The notes under the pieces are model-generated. The model searched no databases. It worked only from the letters and a program-made list of their open reading frames with translations, and was not told the DNA's origin. The position numbers and the translations under genes were made by a program. A stretch of 64,000 nucleotides of DNA from Burkholderiales bacterium (GTDB lineage: Bacteria > Pseudomonadota > Gammaproteobacteria > Burkholderiales > SG8-39), in NCBI GenBank assembly GCA_020848075.1, contig JADLAV010000031.1, forward strand, positions 154,840-218,839. The letters are read 5' to 3'. Shown piece by piece: positions 56,558 to 64,000 of the stretch (the stretch's first letter is position 1; each line of letters begins with the position of its first letter).

Positions 56558-57618
56558 GGGCGGGCAGGCAAGAACTGCTGCGGATCCACCGGTTTCCCGA
56601 AACGGCGGATCTCGAAGTGCAACCCTGGCCGCTCGCCGGCCGCCCCGGTCGCCCCCACCTCGGCGATCTTCTGGCCTTTGGCGACCGTCTGGTTCTCTTT
56701 GACGAGGATCTTGCTGTTGTGGGCGTACACCGACAGGTACTTGTCGTTGTGCTTGAGGATGATGAGCTTGCCGTAGTTCAGGTAGTCGCCCTGATAGACC
56801 ACCGAGCCGGCGGCCGACGCATAGACCGGGTCGCCGAGCTTCCCGCCAATCGACAGCCCCTTGCTGCCGTTCTCCTGGAAGGTGCCCGTGACCGCGCCTT
56901 TCGCCGGCCATCCCCAATCGACGGCGTCCTCGCCCGTGGCCGCTGCAGTCTTCGGCGCGGGCGCCGCGGCGGGCGCGGCCGGCGGTACGGCCGGTGCGGA
57001 TGGGATCGCGGCGGGCGCGGCCGGCGCGGATGGCATCGCGGCGGGCGTCTCCTCGCCGCGTTGCAGGAGCGCCAGATTCTGATCGGAATACGGCAGCTTC
57101 ACCATCTTGGGTGCGGTCTTGAGCCCGGAAACGACCGTGACCGGCTTGGGCGGCCCGCCCGCAGTCGTCGATCCCGGCGCTGGCGCAGCGGGTGGGGCCG
57201 CAGCCGGGGTCGTCGCGCCGGGCGCCGTTCCGGCGGCCGCGCCGAGCGGCCGCCCCTCGATCGGCGCGGCGCCGGTGACGGGGGTCACCGTCACGGTGCC
57301 GGTTTCGACCACCGGCGCAGGCGCCGCCGCGCGCAGCCGCAGCACCTGCCCGACCTGGATCTTGCTCGCATCCCCGATGTCGTTGAGCGCGGCGAGTTCC
57401 CGCGGATCCATGCTGTGGGCGACGGCGATGCTGTACAGCGTGTCGCCCTGCTTGACTACGTACACGCTCGCGCCTGCCTCCGCCGCCTTCGCGACGGCCG
57501 GACTCGTGGTTGCGGGGCGTGATGCCTGCCGGTCCGCCACCGGCGCCTGCGTGCGCGTTGCGCATCCCGACGCCGCGAGGGTCACGATTCCGATCGCGAT
57601 CCAGAAACCCAAACGCAT
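56554..57618 (-). CDS. nlpD: LysM/M23 peptidoglycan-binding lipoprotein NlpD
   Basis: [44 protein letters not shown] (LysM); Pro/Ala linker; [57 protein letters not shown] (M23, degenerate). Confidence 0.94.
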   Translation of the reverse strand: MRLGFWIAIGIVTLAASGCATRTQAPVADRQASRPATTSPAVAKAAEAGASVYVVKQGDTLYSIAVAHSMDPRELAALNDIGDASKIQVGQVLRLRAAAPAPVVETGTVTVTPVTGAAPIEGRPLGAAAGTAPGATTPAAAPPAAPAPGSTTAGGPPKPVTVVSGLKTAPKMVKLPYSDQNLALLQRGEETPAAMPSAPAAPAAIPSAPAVPPAAPAAAPAPKTAAATGEDAVDWGWPAKGAVTGTFQENGSKGLSIGGKLGDPVYASAAGSVVYQGDYLNYGKLIILKHNDKYLSVYAHNSKILVKENQTVAKGQKIAEVGATGAAGERPGLHFEIRRFGKPVDPQQFLPARP

Positions 57619-57621
57619 CGC

Positions 57622-58281
57622 TCAACCCTTCCCCATGCGCAGCGGCACGAAGCGCACCGCGGCGAGCCGCGTCTCGCGCAGGCCGCTCGCCGTACGCTCG
57701 ATCAGCGTCAGCTCCTGGCTCGCCGTTCCCACCGGGATCACCAGCCGCCCGCCGTGCGCGAGCTGCTCCTGCAGGGCACGCGGTACCCGCGGGGCCGCCG
57801 CCGCGACGATGATCGCGTCGAACGGAGCAGCCTCCGAAAGCCCGCGGTTGCCATCGCCATGCGCGAGTCGCAGATTGCCGATGCGCAGCGCCCGCAGATT
57901 CGCGCGCGCGCGCTCCAGCAGCGGTGCGATGCGCTCGATCGAGTACACCTCCTTCGCGATGCGCGCGAGCACGGCCGCGCCATAGCCGCAACCAGTACCG
58001 ACCTCCAGCACCCGTCCGAGTTCCCGCCCGTCGCGAGCGACCTCCACCATGCGGGCCACGGTGAGCGGTTGGGAGATCGTCTGCTCGAACCCGATCGGCA
58101 GCGCGGAGTCCTCGTACGCGCGGCTCGCGAGGGCCTCGTCGACGAACAGGTGGCGGGGCACGTCGCGCATCGCCTCGAGCACCAGCTCGTCGCTCACCCC
58201 GCACTCGCGCAGGCGCGCGACCATGCGGTCCCGCGTGCGTTGCGACGTCATGCCGATGCCGCGGTTCGGCGCGAGGCTCAT
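57622..58281 (-). CDS. pcm: Protein-L-isoaspartate O-methyltransferase
   Basis: [87 protein letters not shown]. Confidence 0.95.
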   Translation of the reverse strand: MSLAPNRGIGMTSQRTRDRMVARLRECGVSDELVLEAMRDVPRHLFVDEALASRAYEDSALPIGFEQTISQPLTVARMVEVARDGRELGRVLEVGTGCGYGAAVLARIAKEVYSIERIAPLLERARANLRALRIGNLRLAHGDGNRGLSEAAPFDAIIVAAAAPRVPRALQEQLAHGGRLVIPVGTASQELTLIERTASGLRETRLAAVRFVPLRMGKG

Positions 58282-58288
58282 CTCGTCC

Positions 58289-59029
58289 TCATTCCAGCCA
58301 GCGCCGCACGGCGCCGATCTGCTGCTGGTGCGTGAGATCGATCTGCAGCGGCGTGACCGAGACGCGGTTCGCGTCCACCGCGTGAAAGTCGGTGCCCGGG
58401 CCCGCGTCCTGCGCGCCGCCGGCCGCGCCGATCCAGAACACCGTCTGGTTGCGAGGCGTCACGGCCTTGATGACCGGCTCGGCCTTGTGCCGCTTGCCGA
58501 GCCGGGTGACTTCGATCCCCCGCACGGCATCGTACGGAACGTCCGGAACATTCACGTTGAGGAGCGCCGGCTGCTCGAGCGGGTGCCGCCCGAAGCGCTC
58601 CACGAGATCGCGCGCGATCCGGGCGGCGGTCGCGTAGTGCTCGCCTACCTTGCCGGTGAGCGACACCGCGATCGACGGGATCCCGAGCAGGAAGCCCTCG
58701 GTCGCTGCCGCGACCGTCCCCGAGTAGATCGTGTCGTCGCCCATGTTCGCGCCGAGGTTGATTCCCGACACGATGATGTCCGGAAGATGTTCGAGCAGTC
58801 CGGTCACCGCGAGATGGACACAGTCGGTTGGCGTCCCGTTCACGAAAAGGAATCCGTTCGCGGACCGCCGCACCGAAAGCGGCCGGTCGAGCGTGAGGGA
58901 GTTGGAAGCCCCGCTCCGGTCGCGCTCGGGCGCGACGACCGTGATCTCGCCCAACTCGGCAAGCGTGTCGGCGAGAATGGCAAGCCCCGGCGCGAAATAG
59001 CCGTCGTCGTTGCTGAGCAGGATCCGCAT
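58289..59029 (-). CDS. surE: 5'/3'-nucleotidase SurE
   Basis: [51 protein letters not shown]...[27 protein letters not shown]. Confidence 0.96.
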   Translation of the reverse strand: MRILLSNDDGYFAPGLAILADTLAELGEITVVAPERDRSGASNSLTLDRPLSVRRSANGFLFVNGTPTDCVHLAVTGLLEHLPDIIVSGINLGANMGDDTIYSGTVAAATEGFLLGIPSIAVSLTGKVGEHYATAARIARDLVERFGRHPLEQPALLNVNVPDVPYDAVRGIEVTRLGKRHKAEPVIKAVTPRNQTVFWIGAAGGAQDAGPGTDFHAVDANRVSVTPLQIDLTHQQQIGAVRRWLE

Positions 59030-59160
59030 GCGCGTCACCGCCGGCACGCGAGCGCGCCGGCCCGTCGGGCATCAGCGGGCGCGTTCGTGGTCCGGCGCAT
59101 CTTCGACCGATTATAAGCCACCCCCGCGCCCCGACCGCGGCCAGGCCGCGCACCTGCGCG

Positions 59161-59583
59161 TCAACGCGCATCCCGCATCGCCTTCGCGCACGCCCACTCG
59201 AGCTGCCACGCCGCGATGGTCCGCGGCGGCACCGGGTCCATCTGGATGCCCACGCTGCCGAGCAGCACGTGCTCGATCAGGCGCGCATCGGTCGAGAACG
59301 CCATCGCTTCCCGGAATCCCTGCGTGCGCGCCTTGCAGTCCATGACGCGCAGGACCTTCTTGACCTTGATCAGGCGGAGCGAGGCCTCGTCGCGGACCGT
59401 GGGGCTCTCGTACTCGACGCGCTCCCAGAACTCCACGCGGTCGCCGCGCCGCACGATGCTCCCGGCGTCGACCTCGAACCGGATGCCCGGCCTCGCGCCG
59501 GCGACGGACACCCAGTTCTCGGCGGCACGTGCGGCGCCGGCCGTGACGGCGAGCAGGACGAGCGCGTGAAGTAGGAGCCTCAA
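59161..59583 (-). CDS. Surface-adhesin-E-like secreted protein, putative
   Basis: Signal peptide MRLLLHALVLLAVTAGAARAAENWVSVAGA...FEVDAGSIVRRGDRVEFWERVEYESP...VKKVLRVMDCKARTQGFREAMAFS. Confidence 0.65.
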   Translation of the reverse strand: MRLLLHALVLLAVTAGAARAAENWVSVAGARPGIRFEVDAGSIVRRGDRVEFWERVEYESPTVRDEASLRLIKVKKVLRVMDCKARTQGFREAMAFSTDARLIEHVLLGSVGIQMDPVPPRTIAAWQLEWACAKAMRDAR

Positions 59584-59615
59584 GTCGTCCAGGTTCGGCG
59601 GCAGTTGCAGTCATA

Positions 59616-59645
59616 CCCCCGACTCGCCGCATGGCGAGTCGGGGG
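59616..59645. other. 13-bp perfect hairpin, intergenic
   Basis: cccccgactcgcc-gcat-ggcgagtcggggg; no flanking U-tract. Confidence 0.8.
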
Positions 59646-59693
59646 GCTGCGCGGAAGGTAATCGAGCCGCCCGTTCTTGACAAGACGGTCCGG

Positions 59694-60044
59694 TCAGCCG
59701 GCGACCGGCGGCGCTTCCTTCGCGCGCGCCAGCGCGTCGACCGCGCCGCGCACGTCCACGTCGACGAAGAACCGCTCCAGCGGCTCGTCGCCGGCGAGGC
59801 GCAGGAGATCCTGGTCGCGGACGTGCAGCATCACGCTCTTGCCTCCGGAGGCGATGCGGAACGCGTGCCACTCGCAGCCGGCGTGCGCGCCGCGGCCATC
59901 GTTCCAGATGATCGATTGCAGCGTGAGCGCCCGATCGCGAAGCAGCGCCGTGACGCGGGCAACGAGCGCTGCGGCTGCGATGCGCCGCATCTCGGCCGCC
60001 ATGGATTCGCGGGGCAGTGCGCCCTCATCCGGATCGGGCTTCAT
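59694..60044 (-). CDS. Hypothetical protein
   Basis: MKPDPDEGALPRESMAAEMRRIAAAALVARVTALLRDRALTLQSIIWNDGRGAHAGCEWHAFRIASGGKSVMLHVRDQDLLRLAGDEPLERFFVDVDVRGAVDALARAKE: protein-like composition, no family recognised. Confidence 0.6.
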   Translation of the reverse strand: MKPDPDEGALPRESMAAEMRRIAAAALVARVTALLRDRALTLQSIIWNDGRGAHAGCEWHAFRIASGGKSVMLHVRDQDLLRLAGDEPLERFFVDVDVRGAVDALARAKEAPPVAG

Positions 60045-60315
60045 TGGGACTCTGGCAGGGCGCGGACGATGACTCGAATGGTATGCCGCGCACGCCGGAA
60101 TCCGGGTGACCGATCGCCGCAAAGTGAGCATTTTTTGCCGAATCGATTTCCGCGCCCGCGCGGCGCCACCAGGTGCGACAAAGCGCACGCCTGCGACTTC
60201 GCATCCGTCGCGGCGCCGACCGAACCCGATAGAATCGCGCCGGATGCGCCGCGGGCGCACGTGAGCGACCGCGCGCATCGTTCGAGGTGCGGCCTCGCCC
60301 ATGAAAATTTCCTGA

Positions 60316-61545
60316 TTGTTCACCGCCCTAGCCCGCACGCTGAGCCCGCTGGCAGCGCCTGCCGCCGTCCTCCTCGCCGCACGGCTGCTGCTTCCCCTCG
60401 CGGCGGCGCTGCCCGCCGGCATCGGGATCTGGGCGCCATGGGTCGTGCTCGCGGGCGGCGGGGCGCTCGCCGTCGCGTTCGGCCGCGGCCGCGTTTTCTT
60501 CGCACTCGCCACGCTCGCCCTCGCCTATCTCGGTGGCCGCAACTGGTTCGCGGTCGCGCCGGACACCTGGCCGGCGCACGCGGTGCTCATCTCGATCAGC
60601 CTGTTCGTCCCGTTCAACCTTGCGCTCTTCGCCCTCGTGCGCGAGCGGGGCATCTTCAACAGGCACGGCGGCAACAAGTCGCTGCTGATCGCCCTAGAGG
60701 TGATCGTCACCGCGTGGATCGGGCTGGAGCACCGGGCGGCACCGCTCGAGCTCGTCGCGCAGCCGTTCCTGCCGCGCTGGCTCGTCCCGGCCACGCCCAT
60801 TCCAGACGCGGGCCTGGCGCTCCTCGCCGTCGGCTTCGCCGCGGTACTCGCCAAGGCCCTGATCCGGCACTCGCCGATCGACGCCGCCGTCGCCGGCGCC
60901 CTGTACGCCTTTGCGGTCGCCGCCGACGCGTCGGCGCGGCCTGACACCTTCGGCCTGTATCTCCTCGCCGGCGCGTTCATGCTCGCGCTCGGCACCTTGC
61001 AGGACTCCTACCGCATGGCGTTTCGCGACGAGCTCACCAGCCTGCCGAGCCGGCGTGCGCTGAACGAGCGGCTGCTCGGCCTCGGCCGGCGCTACGCGAT
61101 CGCCATGCTCGACGTCGACCACTTCAAGAAATTCAATGACGCCCACGGCCACGAGGTCGGCGACCAGGTGTTGCGGATGGTCGCCGCCAAGCTGCGTGAG
61201 GTCGGCGGCGGCGGCCGCGCCTACCGGTACGGCGGCGAGGAGTTCACCGTCGTGTTCGCGCGGAGCGACATCGACGACGCGCTCCCGCACCTCGAAGCGC
61301 TGCGGCAGGCCGTGGAAGGCTACCGGATGGCATTGCGCGGCGCGGACCGGCCGCAGCGCAAGAAGGCTGGCAAGCGCCGGCGATCCCGGAACGGCAAGAC
61401 GCGGTCGGTCTCGGTCACCGTCAGCGTCGGCGTCGCGCAGCGCACCGAGCGGCTGGACACGCCCGACAAGGTCCTGCGCGCGGCCGACAAGGCGCTCTAC
61501 CGCGCAAAGCGCGCGGGGCGCAACCAGGTTGCGCGCTGGCCGTAG
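60316..61545 (+). CDS. Membrane-bound diguanylate cyclase (GGDEF)
   Basis: Multi-TM N-terminus; DELTSLPSRRALNERLLGLGRRYAIAMLDVDHFKKFNDAHGHEVGDQVLRMVAAKLREVGGGGRAYRYGGEEFTVVFA: intact GGEEF. TTG start directly after an ATGAAAATTTCCTGA mini-ORF. Confidence 0.9.
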   Translation: MFTALARTLSPLAAPAAVLLAARLLLPLAAALPAGIGIWAPWVVLAGGGALAVAFGRGRVFFALATLALAYLGGRNWFAVAPDTWPAHAVLISISLFVPFNLALFALVRERGIFNRHGGNKSLLIALEVIVTAWIGLEHRAAPLELVAQPFLPRWLVPATPIPDAGLALLAVGFAAVLAKALIRHSPIDAAVAGALYAFAVAADASARPDTFGLYLLAGAFMLALGTLQDSYRMAFRDELTSLPSRRALNERLLGLGRRYAIAMLDVDHFKKFNDAHGHEVGDQVLRMVAAKLREVGGGGRAYRYGGEEFTVVFARSDIDDALPHLEALRQAVEGYRMALRGADRPQRKKAGKRRRSRNGKTRSVSVTVSVGVAQRTERLDTPDKVLRAADKALYRAKRAGRNQVARWP

Positions 61546-61628
61546 CTTGGTCACGCTACGCGTCACGCGGTTTGTGGCCTCGAGCAATAGCGGCGGTGCC
61601 CGCCCGGCGCCTGAGGCCGCAAATCTGT

Positions 61629-61703
61629 CCCCTCCTACTCAAGGAGGGGTGCCGAGCGCAGCGCGGCGGGGTGGTGTTTCATCCCCTCCTCGGAGAGGAG
61701 GGG
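61629..61703. repeat. REP-like double hairpin between convergent genes
   Basis: cccctcct-actca-aggagggg (61629-61649) and cccctcctc-gga-gaggagggg (61683-61703), separated by gccgagcgcagcgcggcggggtggt. Confidence 0.8.
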
Positions 61704-61754
61704 AAAAGAGATCGCGTCGCGATGAGCTTGCCGCGCGTAGGCGCAGTCGCCCGC

Positions 61755-63917
61755 CTAGGCCGTGCGCAGGTAGCTCGAGAAGTCGGCGGCGCTCATCGGC
61801 CGCCCGAAGAAGTAGCCCTGCATCTCGCCGCAGCCCTTCTCGAGCAGGCTGCGATACTGCGCCTCGCTCTCGACGCCCTCGGCGGTCACGTCGAGGTGGA
61901 GCGCCTCGCCGAGCGAGATGATCGCCGCTGCGATGGCGCCGCTGCGGCGGTGCGAGAGCAGGTCGTGAACGAACGACTGATCGATCTTGATCCTGCTCAC
62001 CGGCAGCTTCTTGATGCGGTCGAGGCTCGAGTAGCCGATGCCGAAGTCGTCGATGGCGATCTTCACGCCGCGCTCGCCCAGCCGGGCGAGGGTCTGCAGC
62101 ACCGTGGGCGAATACTCGCTGAAATCGGTCTCGGTGATCTCGAGCTCCAGCAGCTCGGGCGCGAGATCACCGTCGGCGAGTCCGGCCTCGACGATGCGCA
62201 CGAAGTTCGGATCTTCGAGCTGGCGGCTCGACACGTTCACGGCGATACGCAGCGGGGGCAGCCCCGACGCGCGCCAGGCCCGGCTCTGGCGGCACGCTTC
62301 GCGGACCACCCACTCGCCGATCGGAACGATCTTGCCGGTGCGCTCCGCGACCCGGATGAACTCCGCGGGTGCGACCGGTCCGAGGGCGGGATGGCGCCAG
62401 CGCAGAAGCGCCTCGGCGCCGGCGATCCGCCCGCTGGCGGCGTCCACCTGCGGCTGGTAGTGCAGCTCGAGCTCCTTCTTGTCGAGTGCGCGCGCGAGCG
62501 CCCCCTCGATCGCCGGCCAAACCACATTCTGCCGCAGCAGCTCCCGCGAGTATCCGCGCATGCACCCGCCACCGCTCCGCTTCGCCGCGGCGACGGCCTG
62601 CTCGGCGCACTGCTGGAGCTCGGACAGACCGGAGGCGTGGTCGGGAAACACCGCGATGCCGATGCTCGCCGAGACGCACTGCGCGCGCCCGTCGACAGCG
62701 AACGGCGGCAGCATGGCCTTCAGCAGCTTGCCGGCGACCGTGACCGCATCCTGATGATCCTTCATGCGCGGCACGAGGACCGTGAAGACGTCGGCGCCGA
62801 GGCGCGCGACGGTGTCCTGCTCGCGCACGACCGCCTTCACGCGGCCGGCGACTTGGTGCAGCAGCCTGTCGGCAGCCTCGTGGCCGAATTCCTCGTTCAG
62901 GTTCTTGAAGCGATCGAGGTCGAGATACAGCACGGCAACCCGCTCGTTGTCGCGCTTCGCGAGCACGAGCTGCTGAGTGACGCGGTCCTGGAAGAGCAGC
63001 CGATTCGGCAGCCCGGTGAGCGGATCATGATGCGCGAGGTGATTGAGCCGCGACTCGGCGTCCTTGAACACGGAGATGTCCTGCAGCACCGCGAGGTACC
63101 CGGCGCTGCCGCCCTCGCCGTCGGCGACGCGCGAGATGGCGAGCCACGACGGTCGCGTCTCGCCGTCCGCATGGCGGTTCCAGATCTCGCCCGACCATTC
63201 GCCCGCCTCGTGCAGCCGACGCCACATCCGCTCGTAGAATCCGCTGCCGTGCCGGCCCGAGCGCAGGATGCTCGCCGGCTTGCCGACCACCTCGGCGGCG
63301 GAATAGCCGGTGAGCCGTGCGAACGCGGGATTCACGGCGAGGATGCGGCCGCGCGCATCGGTGAACATCATCGCGTCGGCCGCCGCAGCGAACGCCAGCT
63401 CGGAGAACGAGCGGTGCGGCGTGGCGGCAGCCGGCTCGGCGAGTCGCAGCAGCCAGCTGAGCGTTCCCGCGCCGCCGGGCTGCGCGATCACGCTCGCACC
63501 GACGGGCACGTCGCCGGCGCGCAGGGTGCGCAGCAGCCCGCGCCAGGCGAATGTGTCGGCACGCGCGATGCCGCCGATCCGGTCGAACAGCGCGTCGAGA
63601 TCTTCGCGGCATTCCGGAGCCACCAGGTCGCGCAGGCGCGCGTCCTTCAGCGCCGCGCGCTCGGAGACGAGCGCCGCGAGCTCGGGATCGGCCTCGAGGA
63701 CGATTCCCGCAAAATCGGTCACCAGGTGCAGCTCCGGCCTCGCCGTCCGGGCCGTGCGAACAGCAGCGGGCTCGGCGGGCGAGGTAGCGATGGCGGATTC
63801 GCCGCGCGTCACCTCGCGGGCGCGCTCGTGCACCGAGCGCGACAGCTGCATGCGGGTGGCCGCGCGTTGCGCCTTCAACCGGCCGAGCTCGTGCAGTAAC
63901 TGGTTCGAGTCGGTCAT
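61755..63917 (-). CDS. PAS-GGDEF-EAL protein, probable c-di-GMP phosphodiesterase
   Basis: PAS (AFAAAADAMMFTDARGRILAVNPAFARLTGYSAAEVVGKPASILRSGRHGSGFYERMWRRLHEAGEWSGEIWNR); degenerate GGDEF (VARLGADVFTVLVP); EAL domain (AGAEALLRWRHPALG...LEITETDF...IDDFGIGYSSL...KIDQSFV...AEGVE...QGYFFGRP). Confidence 0.92.
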   Translation of the reverse strand: MTDSNQLLHELGRLKAQRAATRMQLSRSVHERAREVTRGESAIATSPAEPAAVRTARTARPELHLVTDFAGIVLEADPELAALVSERAALKDARLRDLVAPECREDLDALFDRIGGIARADTFAWRGLLRTLRAGDVPVGASVIAQPGGAGTLSWLLRLAEPAAATPHRSFSELAFAAAADAMMFTDARGRILAVNPAFARLTGYSAAEVVGKPASILRSGRHGSGFYERMWRRLHEAGEWSGEIWNRHADGETRPSWLAISRVADGEGGSAGYLAVLQDISVFKDAESRLNHLAHHDPLTGLPNRLLFQDRVTQQLVLAKRDNERVAVLYLDLDRFKNLNEEFGHEAADRLLHQVAGRVKAVVREQDTVARLGADVFTVLVPRMKDHQDAVTVAGKLLKAMLPPFAVDGRAQCVSASIGIAVFPDHASGLSELQQCAEQAVAAAKRSGGGCMRGYSRELLRQNVVWPAIEGALARALDKKELELHYQPQVDAASGRIAGAEALLRWRHPALGPVAPAEFIRVAERTGKIVPIGEWVVREACRQSRAWRASGLPPLRIAVNVSSRQLEDPNFVRIVEAGLADGDLAPELLELEITETDFSEYSPTVLQTLARLGERGVKIAIDDFGIGYSSLDRIKKLPVSRIKIDQSFVHDLLSHRRSGAIAAAIISLGEALHLDVTAEGVESEAQYRSLLEKGCGEMQGYFFGRPMSAADFSSYLRTA

Positions 63918-64000
63918 CGCGCCCTCCGAAAGGCGCCGCAGCCGTCGTTCCGGGCGTAGCCGTCCTCGCTCATTCTCGTCTTCTCCCTGCGTGCACTTGC

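Overview
This is a high-GC chromosomal window with Betaproteobacteria-like gene content and synteny. It is almost entirely core genes: nuoA-G (nuoG truncated at the left edge), tRNA-Leu(GAG), secG, tpiA, a PlsC-like acyltransferase, dtd, pstSCAB, glmM-folP-ftsH-rlmE, yhbY, greA, carAB, dapB, bamE/fur, a sixA-ppx-ppk-CYTH/CHAD-relA neighbourhood, mtfA, an alpha/beta hydrolase, a membrane-tethered TAXI protein, comEC, DUF2062, lolD/lolC, an RpfE-like gene, recJ, a KTSC protein, a CFA-synthase-like methyltransferase plus FAD oxidoreductase pair, an HDAC-family protein, moxR-DUF58-tgpA, mltB, rpoS-nlpD-pcm-surE, and two c-di-GMP proteins. I see no CRISPR array, prophage, IS element or recognisable defence island. 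The observations most worth checking are: (1) a two-gene methyltransferase/flavoprotein operon resembling the TmsB/TmsA (BfaB/BfaA, Rv0447c/Rv0449c) 10-methyl fatty acid system; (2) a 73-bp near-identical duplication of the dapB 3' end between dapB and carA, next to a terminator/attenuator-like hairpin; (3) an exact 21-bp heptamer repeat shared by two distant operon junctions; (4) 13-bp and 15-bp tandem repeats upstream of relA and fur; (5) clustering of polyphosphate and ppGpp genes; (6) Pho-box and Fur-box-like sites; (7) small leader ORFs. All calls come from reading the sequence and the supplied ORF translations. No database search was run.
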